A stretch of DNA of 33,388 nt from Methanosarcinaceae archaeon (lineage in GTDB: Archaea > Halobacteriota > Methanosarcinia > Methanosarcinales > Methanosarcinaceae), in contig JAMJFS010000020.1 in assembly GCA_023544565.1 (NCBI GenBank), forward strand, positions 1 through 33,388, written 5' to 3'. Made by a program: the position numbers and the translations under genes. The notes below the pieces were generated by a model. It had not been told where the DNA came from, searched no databases, and was given only the letters and a program-made list of their open reading frames with translations. Every line of letters starts with the position of its first letter. The first letter of the stretch is position 1. This document shows positions 17,353 through 26,869 of this stretch, in pieces.

Positions 17353-19545
17353 ATGGGACGAAGAAAGAAAATGGTTGAGCGTGTGACAGCGCTGATGAGC
17401 AATCCGGAAAAGATCCGGAATATCGCTATTATTGCACACATCGATCACGGTAAAACCACTTTATCGGATAATCTGTTGGCAGGCGCAGGAATGATCTCCA
17501 AGGAACTTGCAGGCAGGCAGTTGTTCATGGACTCTGATGAAGAGGAACAGGAACGAGGAATAACGATCGATTCAGCGAACGTGTCAATGGTACACGAGTA
17601 TGAAGGCGATGAATTCCTGATCAATCTTATAGATACACCCGGACATGTTGACTTTGGTGGTGATGTCACACGTGCAATGCGCGCTGTTGATGGTGCGGTC
17701 GTTGTTATTGATGCTGTTGAGGGTACAATGCCACAGACCGAGACGGTTCTGAGACAGGCATTAAAAGAACATGTCAGGCCGGTTCTGTTCATCAACAAGG
17801 TTGATAGGCTTATCAATGAGTTGCAGGTCGATTCACAGGAGATGCAGATCAGATTGGGTAAATTGATCGATCACGTCAACAAACTCATTAAAGGTATGAA
17901 TGAAGAGCGTTACAAGGAAGGCTGGAGAGTCGATGCGGCAGAAGGTACTGTTGCGTTTGGTTCAGCATTGTACAATTGGGCGATCAGTGTACCTATGATG
18001 AAAAAAACAGGCATTTCATTTAATGATGTTTTCAATTATTGCCGTGAAGGGGATATGAAGTCACTTGCCGAGAAATGTCAACTTCACGAAGCAGTTAACG
18101 ATATGGTTATCCGTTTCCTTCCAAGTCCGATACAAGCACAGGAAGCCAGGGTAAATGTAATCTGGCACGGTGATAAGACAAGCGAGATCGGCAAATCAAT
18201 GGCTACTGCAAATGCTGATGGCGACATTGCATTCATGGTTACTGACATCACAATGGATCCGCATGCTGGGGAAGTTGCAACAGGCAGGTTGTTTAGTGGA
18301 TCACTTTCAAGAGGTACTGAAGTTTATGTATCTGGTGCAGCCAAGAAGAACAGGATCCAGCAGGTTGGTATCTTTATGGGTCCGGAAAGACTTGAAGTTG
18401 AAAATATCCCTGCAGGAAACATTGCTGCTGTAACCGGATTAAAAGATGCGATCGTTGGTTCGACTGTGACCACACTTGAAGATATGGCAGCATTTGAGAG
18501 CATTACTCATGCAAGTGAACCTGTTGTGACCGTTGCTGTTGAAGCAAAGCACATGAAGGATCTGCCAAAGTTGGTAGAGGTATTAAGACAGGTCGCAAAG
18601 GAAGATCCTACACTTAAGATCACTCTTGATGAAGAGACTGGCGAGCACTTGATGGCTGGTATGGGTGAATTACACCTTGAAGTTATTGCTCACCGGATCG
18701 AACGTGATAAGGGTGTTGAGATCAGCACTACTCCGCCACTTGTTGTATATCGTGAGACGATAACCGGACATGCAGGTCCTGTTGAGGGGAAATCTCCAAA
18801 CAGGCACAACAGGTTCTATGTTGTTGTTGAACCACTTGCACCGGAAGTTGTTGCTCTTATCAAAAGCGGTGGAGTCTCTATGAGAATGCCGGAAGTTGAG
18901 CGCCGTGAATTATTGATGGCAGTCGGTCTGAGTAAAGAGGAAGCAAAAGGTATTGCTGATATATTTGAGAGCAATATATATATTGATATGACAAAAGGTA
19001 TTCAGCACCTGAATGAAACAATGGAACTTATCCTGGAAGGTTTCGAGGAAGTCATGAAGGCAGGACCTCTTTCAAGAGAACCATGTATGGGTGTTAAAGT
19101 AACACTTGTGGACGCAAAACTTCACGAAGATGCAGTACACCGAGGTCCGGCACAGGTTATTCCGGCATCAAGGCAGGCAATACAGGCTGCTATGCTGATG
19201 GCAGATGACACAATGTTCGAACCATATCAGAAAGTGTTCATTCAGGTTCCACAGGACAATATGGGCGGTGCGACAAAAGAGATCCAGGGCCGCAGAGGTA
19301 TTATTATTAATATGACCTCAGAGGGTGACATGACTATCATCGAATCCAAGGCACCTGTTTCAGCGTTATTTGGATTTGCCGGTGATATTAGGTCAGCAAC
19401 TGAAGGTCGTGCAATGTGGAGTACGGAATTTGCAGGATTTGAACCTCTTCCAAAGAATCTGGTTACAGAGGTTGTATCCAAGATACGTGAAAGGAAAGGA
19501 TTGAAGGCACAATTGCCACAACCATCAGATTTCCTGAGTATGTAA
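17353..19545 (+). CDS. fusA: Translation elongation factor 2
   Basis: 730-aa archaeal EF-2, the GTPase that drives ribosomal translocation. G1 motif AHIDHGKTT at residues 28-36, [12 protein letters not shown] (G3) and NKVDR (G4) are intact. His596 in [12 protein letters not shown] is the site of diphthamide modification in archaea and eukaryotes. The [15 protein letters not shown] start matches methanosarcinal EF-2, supporting ATG 17353 over ATG 17371; no strong ribosome-binding site is visible. The hairpin repeats upstream imply separate transcription from rps7. Confidence 0.97.
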   Translation: MGRRKKMVERVTALMSNPEKIRNIAIIAHIDHGKTTLSDNLLAGAGMISKELAGRQLFMDSDEEEQERGITIDSANVSMVHEYEGDEFLINLIDTPGHVDFGGDVTRAMRAVDGAVVVIDAVEGTMPQTETVLRQALKEHVRPVLFINKVDRLINELQVDSQEMQIRLGKLIDHVNKLIKGMNEERYKEGWRVDAAEGTVAFGSALYNWAISVPMMKKTGISFNDVFNYCREGDMKSLAEKCQLHEAVNDMVIRFLPSPIQAQEARVNVIWHGDKTSEIGKSMATANADGDIAFMVTDITMDPHAGEVATGRLFSGSLSRGTEVYVSGAAKKNRIQQVGIFMGPERLEVENIPAGNIAAVTGLKDAIVGSTVTTLEDMAAFESITHASEPVVTVAVEAKHMKDLPKLVEVLRQVAKEDPTLKITLDEETGEHLMAGMGELHLEVIAHRIERDKGVEISTTPPLVVYRETITGHAGPVEGKSPNRHNRFYVVVEPLAPEVVALIKSGGVSMRMPEVERRELLMAVGLSKEEAKGIADIFESNIYIDMTKGIQHLNETMELILEGFEEVMKAGPLSREPCMGVKVTLVDAKLHEDAVHRGPAQVIPASRQAIQAAMLMADDTMFEPYQKVFIQVPQDNMGGATKEIQGRRGIIINMTSEGDMTIIESKAPVSALFGFAGDIRSATEGRAMWSTEFAGFEPLPKNLVTEVVSKIRERKGLKAQLPQPSDFLSM

Positions 19546-19565
19546 GACGGTATGTTTCCGTCTTA
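19543..19565 (+). terminator. Hairpin overlapping the EF-2 stop codon
   Basis: TAAGACGG (19543-19550) pairs perfectly with CCGTCTTA (19558-19565), starting at the stop codon itself. T-rich sequence (ACTCTTTATTTCGTTT) follows, so partial termination is plausible. Confidence 0.5.
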
Positions 19566-19592
19566 TTACTCTTTATTTCGTTTAGGCTTCGG

Positions 19593-19608
19593 AAAGGTTT
19601 AAACGTGT
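19593..19608 (+). promoter_or_regulatory. Possible promoter of the EF-1alpha gene
   Basis: GGAAAGGTTTAAACGT has a purine-rich BRE-like part before a TTTAAA TATA-like core, about 70-80 nt before the ATG. It follows the EF-2 terminator-like hairpin, so EF-1alpha may have its own start site. Confidence 0.35.
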
Positions 19609-19674
19609 AAACGACTATTATGGTCAAAATACGTTAATTTGATTGATATATACTAATTAAAGGAGGATTAAATT

Positions 19675-21283
<1,609 letters not shown>

Positions 21284-21334
21284 TGCTGTGTAGTTATTGA
21301 CATTCCAATAACTATTTTAGTTCAATTACTTTTG

Positions 21335-21397
21335 GTTACAGATATTTAGATGATTCTTATCTGTAACAAATCATCTCCCACGGCAGACTCTTTTTTT
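21335..21397 (+). terminator. Inverted repeat and T7 tract after rps10
   Basis: GTTACAGATA (21335-21344) and TATCTGTAAC (21358-21367) are perfect 10-nt arms with a 13-nt loop; a run of seven T follows at 21391-21397. This probably marks the end of the ribosomal transcript before the tRNA gene. Confidence 0.5.
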
Positions 21398-21456
21398 CGA
21401 ACTTATTATTAGCATACAATCATTTTGTAGATATCTTTATCTTGCTAAGCACAAGG

Positions 21457-21464
21457 TTATATTA
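21457..21464 (+). promoter_or_regulatory. TATA box for tRNA-Arg
   Basis: GGTTATATTATTG is centred about 34 nt upstream of the mature tRNA 5' end, the usual archaeal distance. Confidence 0.4.
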
Positions 21465-21494
21465 TTGTTAAGCATGTATTATGTGAAACGCTAA

Positions 21495-21566
21495 GGGCCT
21501 ATAGTGTAGTGGATATCACTTTAGCCTCCGGAGCTTAGAACCCGGGTTCGATTCCCGGCAGGCCCG
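21495..21566 (+). tRNA. tRNA-Arg (anticodon CCG)
   Basis: 72-nt cloverleaf with acceptor GGGCCTA/CAGGCCC, D stem GTG/CAC, anticodon loop CTCCGGA exposing CCG, and a perfect T arm CCGGG-TTCGATT-CCCGG. Two mismatches are seen: A7 with C66 at the base of the acceptor stem and T28 with T42 in the anticodon stem. No intron and no encoded CCA. Confidence 0.92.
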
Positions 21567-21604
21567 TGAAGATCTATCTTAAACAATTGTTCAAATTTAA
21601 TACT

Positions 21605-22804
21605 ATGCAATACGATGTCGTTGTTGTGGGTGCAGGCCCGGTTGGCGCCACTGCTGCAAGGTACGCAGCATTGAATGGTGCAAGTGTACTGCTTATCGAA
21701 GAACATACATCAGTGGGTTCACCGGTTGGATGCACAGGTCTGCTTAGCACACGTGCTATTTCGGAATGTGATGTTAAGCCAACAAACGATATTGTTTTAA
21801 ATTTGGTGCGAGGGGCACATGTTTATTCACCAAATGGGAATTGTCTTCCAATTGATGGCGGAAAGACCAAAGCATACGTGGTTTCCAGAAAGATGTTTGA
21901 TCGGAAACTTGTCACTATGGCAGTTGATGCTGGAGTTGATGTTTCTATCAAAACACGTGCGATCGGGCTTAATAGAACCAAACGATTGCAAGAACTATTG
22001 GTTTTACAGAATGGGGTTCCAAATACAATTACTGCGAATGTAATAATTGGTGCAGATGGCGTGCGTAGCAATATAGCAAAAATGGCTGGCCTTGGAAATG
22101 TGCAAAAAGTGTTATCAGGCATCCAGATCGAAGCCCCATATACTTCCAATGATGCAGATTTTGTAGAATTATTCATGGGTTCTCAGGCACCCGGGTTCTT
22201 TGGCTGGACTGTGCCAGTGAGTGAGACAATATCTCGTATTGGGCTTGCTGTTCCAACAGGTAATGAATCACATGCAATACAATATTTGAACATACTGCTA
22301 AATTCAAATAAAGAAATATTTGAACGATGTTATGGCGGCGTACTTGATATTGTATATGGGGGCATACCGCTTGGACCACAGAGTAAAACCGTAGCCGATG
22401 GAGTGCTTATAGTTGGGGATGCAGCAGGTCAGGTTAAGCCAACATCTGGCGGGGGTGTATATACTGGTGCAGCCTGTGCAAAGATTGCAGGTGAAGTTGC
22501 AGCATCGTCTGCTATCGAAGAAGATGCATCAGTAAATCGCCTGAATGAATATGATAAAAGATGGCGGGCAAAACTTGGACGTGAACTTAATCTAGGCATG
22601 AAGATACACGAATTTATAGGTGGATTAAGTGACAATGATCTTGATGAGTTACTGGGTTCTATGAACACGCCTGCGATCTTAGACCTAATCACAGAATATG
22701 GGGATATGGACCGCCCATCAATATTGATGAAAAAAATGTTATCTCCTACGAATTCATGGCAGATGATGAATGTGTTTTGGGCATTCGCAAAAGCCGTATT
22801 ATGA
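21605..22804 (+). CDS. Geranylgeranyl reductase family FAD-dependent oxidoreductase
   Basis: 399-aa flavoprotein of the geranylgeranyl reductase family, which in archaea saturates the isoprenoid chains of membrane lipids (digeranylgeranylglycerophospholipid reductase and relatives) or related isoprenoids. The FAD Rossmann motif VVGAGPVGATAARYA begins at residue 7; SPVGCTGLLS, ADGVRSNIAKMAG and the second FAD-contacting block LIVGDAAGQVKPTSGGGVYT are characteristic. ATG 21605 gives the canonical N-terminus; the longer frame from GTG 21566 would start inside the tRNA gene. It is convergent with the ACT-domain gene, with only 3 nt between stops. Exact lipid substrate is not certain, as archaea carry several paralogues. 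Confidence 0.85.
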   Translation: MQYDVVVVGAGPVGATAARYAALNGASVLLIEEHTSVGSPVGCTGLLSTRAISECDVKPTNDIVLNLVRGAHVYSPNGNCLPIDGGKTKAYVVSRKMFDRKLVTMAVDAGVDVSIKTRAIGLNRTKRLQELLVLQNGVPNTITANVIIGADGVRSNIAKMAGLGNVQKVLSGIQIEAPYTSNDADFVELFMGSQAPGFFGWTVPVSETISRIGLAVPTGNESHAIQYLNILLNSNKEIFERCYGGVLDIVYGGIPLGPQSKTVADGVLIVGDAAGQVKPTSGGGVYTGAACAKIAGEVAASSAIEEDASVNRLNEYDKRWRAKLGRELNLGMKIHEFIGGLSDNDLDELLGSMNTPAILDLITEYGDMDRPSILMKKMLSPTNSWQMMNVFWAFAKAVL

Positions 22805-22807
22805 TCT

Positions 22808-23311
22808 TTAGAATATACTGACCCCTTTCACACATTTGAGTTTCAGTATTGAATCCACCAGGTTGCCAGGAATCTTTGAATCGGTAATGATGGTAAGTCT
22901 TGGTTCATTTATAAAATACGGATCATCCGAAACCGCTTGTCGAATACTTATATTGTAGTCTGATATGATTTTAGAAACCTCCGCTAAAATACCGGTATTT
23001 GCCGCGTCATCCGGTGTGATGACAATTACACCAAGTCCAAGTGGTGGTGCCACATCACGCAGAAATGGTATTGAATGGACATTTTGGAATATGTTCTTTA
23101 ATAATTCGTCTGAAAGTATGGTGTCAGTAGTTGAATCTACAACACGCCTGTCCACGCCGGCTTCTTTTGCAAGTTGTGTATGTGCGATCTCAATTTCACC
23201 AGATACAACTTTGCCGTCGTCATTTATCTGAAAACCGCGTTCAAAAAGGATCTTTAAAACCTTCTCTTGTGCAGGATGTTTTTTAAATTTTTTGAGTACT
23301 GTGTTCCACAT
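22808..23311 (-). CDS. HTH- and ACT-domain regulatory protein
   Basis: 167-aa archaeal protein with an N-terminal winged-helix-like region (residues about 15-75, with IAHTQLAKEAGVDRRVVDST as the likely recognition part) and a C-terminal ACT domain (about 90-167, GVIVITPDDAANTGILAEVS onward). ACT domains bind amino acids or similar small ligands, so this is a candidate ligand-responsive transcription regulator; target genes are unknown. It is transcribed towards the reductase gene and has no close partner on its own strand. Confidence 0.75.
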   Translation of the reverse strand: MWNTVLKKFKKHPAQEKVLKILFERGFQINDDGKVVSGEIEIAHTQLAKEAGVDRRVVDSTTDTILSDELLKNIFQNVHSIPFLRDVAPPLGLGVIVITPDDAANTGILAEVSKIISDYNISIRQAVSDDPYFINEPRLTIITDSKIPGNLVDSILKLKCVKGVSIF

Positions 23312-23404
23312 AGCAATATTGATATCACTTAAGTTATAAAGGCATTTACGAATAAATCTTTGCTTACGCTAAGATAAACTCACACTATACATTTAAAAAA
23401 TATA

Positions 23405-23449
23405 TGCTAAAAAAAATACAATGGTGATATTAACCCACCATTGTATTTT
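23405..23449 (-). terminator. Strong intrinsic-type terminator of the 16-heme cytochrome
   Basis: Arms 23413-23426 (AAAATACAATGGTG) and 23436-23449 (CACCATTGTATTTT) are a perfect 14-bp stem with a 9-nt loop. Read on the minus strand, the hairpin begins 14 nt after the stop codon and runs straight into a T-tract, the layout of a bacterial rho-independent terminator. Confidence 0.8.
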
Positions 23450-23463
23450 ATTGGTTAACTACA

Positions 23464-24591
23464 CTATTCCCTCATATCCCATACACTATGTGCTGATATA
23501 TGACATGTCACACCACAGTCTGTTAATGCCGGGCCATGCGGTGTTGCATGGCATGATGCACAAGTTGGAATCTGAGCATGCTGGACATGGCACTGTGCAC
23601 AAGGTAGTTCAGAATGCTTTGTTTCGCTTTGGTCCATAGTATGTGTTGCTTCGCTGTGACATCCTTCACACAAACTTGTTGGTGTTGACACTGGATATAT
23701 CACCTTGGTAGGTATGTGAGCAGAATCATGGCAGTTCTCACAATCACCCGAAGTCATCGTGTCATCATGTGCTTGATGGCAGTTTGTACATTTTGGTATT
23801 GAACCATGTTTGCTGTGACACATTGAACACTCAAGGTCAGCGTGTTTTGTTGGATATACTTCAAATGTCTGTTGTGGTTCACTATGACATACACCGCACA
23901 CATCGTTTTCCACATCCGTTGTCTTAAACTCAATGTCGCCCGGTGCATGAGCATTTGTATGACAATCAGTACAGTTGATAAATTCAGCACTGTGGTGCAA
24001 TCCGTGACAGTCTGAACACTGTGGTACGAATCCATGCTGTGGATGGCAGAAGTCACATCCTTTCTTTGAGTGCTTTCCACCAATTTCATGAAGACTGGTC
24101 ACCGGCCCTATATGGCATTCCGCACATACATCTTCAGACATGCCCCTCTCGTGTCCTGAATGGCATGCTGAGCAATCATCTACGGATACATGCGGATTTA
24201 TAATACGTCCGATCATTAATGTCTGATAATCTTCATGACATTTCAAACAACGTTCTTTGCTCTCGAGGAAAATTCTATCATCTGGATTTGGTGGTGGACT
24301 GGTGCCTGCAATATCAAATATCAACATCAATCCAACATGTGAATTGAATGAAAGATCCATCTCTCCTTGAGCACCTGTTTTTTTGTGACAATCACTACAT
24401 GACACATCATGCGTGTTGTGTGCATAATCTATTGAATCACCGGGTTCATTGTATAAGTTATATTCTGCTTCATGACAAAATTTACAAAATCTTGTATCTT
24501 CTATATAATGCATGCCGCTTTGCCATGATGCTAAAGCCGTCAAAAAAAACATGCCCATAAAAATTATAATTATCAACTTTCTTGCTGCCAT
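23464..24591 (-). CDS. Membrane-anchored 16-heme c-type cytochrome (NapC/NrfH-like N-terminus)
   Basis: 375-aa exported multiheme cytochrome. Fifteen CxxCH motifs and one CX3CH (CGVTCH, near the C-terminus) predict up to 16 hemes. An N-terminal hydrophobic segment (KLIIIIFMGMFFLTALASW) is followed directly by TRFCKFCHEAEYNLY and DVSCSDCHKK, resembling the N-terminal anchor of NapC/NirT/NrfH quinol-oxidising cytochromes. The rest is repeating CxxCH units with interspersed His. The start at 24591 is chosen because GAGGG lies 6 nt before it; the upstream in-frame ATG (24618) has no such site. It follows the 9-heme gene by 84 nt on the same strand and ends at a strong terminator. A role in electron transfer from methanophenazine to external acceptors is inference. 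Confidence 0.9.
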   Translation of the reverse strand: MAARKLIIIIFMGMFFLTALASWQSGMHYIEDTRFCKFCHEAEYNLYNEPGDSIDYAHNTHDVSCSDCHKKTGAQGEMDLSFNSHVGLMLIFDIAGTSPPPNPDDRIFLESKERCLKCHEDYQTLMIGRIINPHVSVDDCSACHSGHERGMSEDVCAECHIGPVTSLHEIGGKHSKKGCDFCHPQHGFVPQCSDCHGLHHSAEFINCTDCHTNAHAPGDIEFKTTDVENDVCGVCHSEPQQTFEVYPTKHADLECSMCHSKHGSIPKCTNCHQAHDDTMTSGDCENCHDSAHIPTKVIYPVSTPTSLCEGCHSEATHTMDQSETKHSELPCAQCHVQHAQIPTCASCHATPHGPALTDCGVTCHISAHSVWDMRE

Positions 24592-24675
24592 TTTTATCCC
24601 TCTATGTAATAAAATCATCTATAATGGTATTAATGTCAACACATGATTGACAGTAACCTTATTAATCTTTACTAT

Positions 24676-25290
24676 TTATGTCCTCACCACACCTTCTTTT
24701 ACACCTGAATATGATGTTGGGTGCACCGGTCCATGGCAACTAATACAAGTCTGTGTGGTATATTCACTTGCATTTTCTCTTTCATTATGATGATGTCCAT
24801 GGCAATTTGTGCAGTCAGGTAGATAAAGATGATACACGTGACATCCATTACACTGTAATGTAACGTGGTTTCCACCCTCTACTGATATTCCATCCACAGC
24901 GTGGCATGAATTACAACTTGTATGGCAAGTTTCACATTCTTCTGATGGCACATCTTCATGCGGATCCTTTACGTGACAATCACTGCATTCAGAATATGCC
25001 ATTGCTCCACCCCTGTCACTTTCATGACAGTGCACACAGTCACTCAAAACAAAATCCTCACTTAAATGAGCCTGTTCAGCAGATTCATGACATACTTTAC
25101 AATCTTCTGCAGTCAGATCTGCATTTGCATGAACATCTTTTGCACCGGTTTTTGGTACATAGCCCTGGTGGCACTTTTTACAATCTTCCTTGATCAGCAT
25201 GTCTCCTGATGCTGAGGTATACACTCCTGTAAAAAAAACAATAATTGTCAATATGGCTAATACGCCAGGAATTAATCTTTTAATATCCAT
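24676..25290 (-). CDS. 9-heme c-type cytochrome
   Basis: About 204-aa exported protein with nine CxxCH motifs (CKKCH, CKVCH, CVHCH, CSDCH, CETCH, CNSCH, CNGCH, CTNCH, CISCH). The N-terminal hydrophobic segment (IPGVLAILTIIVFFTGVYTS) is a signal peptide or membrane anchor. No C-terminal sorting tail is present. The second ATG (25290) is preferred: the GAGGG ribosome-binding site is 7 nt before it but only 1 nt before the first ATG (25296). First gene of the minus-strand pair with the 16-heme cytochrome, and divergent from the 11-heme gene across 286 nt. Redox partner unknown. Confidence 0.88.
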   Translation of the reverse strand: MDIKRLIPGVLAILTIIVFFTGVYTSASGDMLIKEDCKKCHQGYVPKTGAKDVHANADLTAEDCKVCHESAEQAHLSEDFVLSDCVHCHESDRGGAMAYSECSDCHVKDPHEDVPSEECETCHTSCNSCHAVDGISVEGGNHVTLQCNGCHVYHLYLPDCTNCHGHHHNERENASEYTTQTCISCHGPVHPTSYSGVKEGVVRT

Positions 25291-25576
25291 ATTCATACCC
25301 TCTACACATTATAATACACATTACAATCGATTTTTATTATAAATTCATAGAAGATATGCCTATAAATCGTTTTCTATTTTCATCTCTACTGAATCATAAT
25401 ACGACTTTGAAATAAAAATTATATGTAAGCATATTTCTACTCGATTATCCTCCAAACACACCAACATTTATATATGTCGTTAATAATTTGACAGGTACAA
25501 TTGATATTCGAATCGATATATATACAACCATTAATTTGATGCTAATAATATATACAAAATGTATGAAGGTGCGACG
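25291..25576. promoter_or_regulatory. Divergent promoter region between cytochrome genes
   Basis: This AT-rich 286-nt region serves both directions. On the plus strand ATTTATATATG (25465-25475) is a strong TATA box for the 11-heme gene, with a second TATA-like stretch near 25513. On the minus strand TTTATAAT near 25335-25342 and ATTTATAG near 25360-25367 could serve the 9-heme gene. No further gene is seen. Confidence 0.45.
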
Positions 25577-26584
25577 TTGTTAAATTTAAAAAATATGAAC
25601 ATTGTATTATTTACGCTACTTATAATGGCGCTATTGTCCCCCATGGTGTCACAGGCACAGGAAGTAGACTTTAAAGCAGTAACACTTGATGCCAGTGATG
25701 TCAACTGTAAAAAATGTCACGAGATAAGTCCACATGTAATACATGACGATAAACCTGTAGAGTGTGTCGACTGTCATGGAAGATCATTATCTGTAAAGAT
25801 TCCGCAGTGTTCCAGCTGCCACAGCGGACCAATACATGAAGTGCACATAAGTAAAGTAAATGAAAATAGTTGTGCATCCTGCCATAATAACATTGAAGGC
25901 AAACACCAGACATTTCTTGCAGATTCTGTGTGCGAACACTGCCATAAGAACCTGTTTGATATACATGGTAATGATGACTCTTGTGTGAAATGCCATCAGA
26001 ATGCACCAAATGTGGTAAAACCATATGTTTCTCCTGAAATGACACTTGTTTGCGAAAACTGCCATGAGGCAGATAATATCGCATATGTCCATGGCAATGA
26101 ATCTGATCTATCGGGTTGCTACAAATGCCACCGGGCAACAGGGACAAATGAAGTTGATACACAGGTTCCCCATAGAATACACATTTCCAAAGTGGAATGC
26201 ACAAGGTGTCATGTAAATACAAATACTAAAGATGAGGCACTTATTGTGGTGCCGGAATGTACAAAATGTCATAATATCCAGAAGATCCACGCATTTAGCA
26301 ATCTTGGAAAAGGTTTATCAAGTGATGTGAACTGTGCTATATGCCACCTTGATATGGCAACTGAACAAGAAGGCACAACTACAGGATCAACGGATGAGGA
26401 AGAAGCATCGTATACAATAAAAGAAACAACCTCTCCGGTCGTAGAAACCGCACCACCTATTGAGATCGAAGAACGTGATGTCAAATCATCAGAAGAGGAT
26501 AGTGCTGCTGAAACTCCAGGGTTTGGCGCACTAGCAGGTATTCTGGCAGCATCGCTGGTATTCATACTGAGAAGAATACGTTAG
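25577..26584 (+). CDS. 11-heme c-type cytochrome with PGF-CTERM anchor
   Basis: 335-aa exported cytochrome. It has an N-terminal signal peptide (MNIVLFTLLIMALLSPMVSQ, then AQEV as a likely cleavage region), eleven CxxCH motifs over residues about 40-265, an acidic Thr/Ser/Glu-rich linker, and a C-terminal TPGFGALAGILAASLVFILR followed by basic residues. This is the PGF-CTERM signal processed by archaeosortase A, predicting lipid anchoring on the outer face. The TTG at 25577 is chosen because AAGGTG lies 5 nt before it; ATG 25559 and ATG 25595 are alternatives. Followed by a small membrane peptide gene about 140 nt later. Confidence 0.88.
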   Translation: MLNLKNMNIVLFTLLIMALLSPMVSQAQEVDFKAVTLDASDVNCKKCHEISPHVIHDDKPVECVDCHGRSLSVKIPQCSSCHSGPIHEVHISKVNENSCASCHNNIEGKHQTFLADSVCEHCHKNLFDIHGNDDSCVKCHQNAPNVVKPYVSPEMTLVCENCHEADNIAYVHGNESDLSGCYKCHRATGTNEVDTQVPHRIHISKVECTRCHVNTNTKDEALIVVPECTKCHNIQKIHAFSNLGKGLSSDVNCAICHLDMATEQEGTTTGSTDEEEASYTIKETTSPVVETAPPIEIEERDVKSSEEDSAAETPGFGALAGILAASLVFILRRIR

Positions 26585-26724
26585 TGGATTAAACAATATC
26601 CACTAACTTAATCTTCTTTCTTTAGAACCTACCGATTTGAGGCAATAGAGTAAAATTTAATACAATATAATTACATGACACATGATTAATATTTTAAGTA
26701 CAGTTAATGACGGAGGAATAATAA

Positions 26725-26865
26725 ATGAGCGATGAAATGTCCCAGGTGGAAATTATTGATGAAACACCCAAGATGGATCCCAGGATCATAATAGTAGTTT
26801 TTGTAATAATAATACTGACTATATTACTTTCTGCCAAAATAATAGGTGGCGTATTGAATAGTTAA
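26725..26865 (+). CDS. 46-aa single-span membrane peptide, unknown
   Basis: Short gene with a good GGAGG ribosome-binding site (26712-26716, 8 nt before the ATG). The product has an acidic N-terminal half (MSDEMSQVEIIDETPKMDPR) and one hydrophobic helix (IIIVVFVIIILTILLSAKII), ending NS. The charge pattern suggests the acidic N-terminus and C-terminus lie on opposite sides of the membrane. It lies between the 11-heme cytochrome and the convergent polyferredoxin gene, whose stop is only 4 nt away. It may be a small subunit or assembly peptide of the respiratory complex; no family is recognised. Confidence 0.68.
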   Translation: MSDEMSQVEIIDETPKMDPRIIIVVFVIIILTILLSAKIIGGVLNS

Positions 26866-26869
26866 TATT

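Noticed and set aside
21566-21604. GTG start giving 13 extra residues on the geranylgeranyl reductase
   Set aside because: The codon includes the discriminator base of tRNA-Arg, and the family N-terminus begins at ATG 21605.
23754-24089. Alternative frames inside the 16-heme gene
   Set aside because: They are out-of-frame readings of repeated CxxCH coding sequence; no independent start signals.
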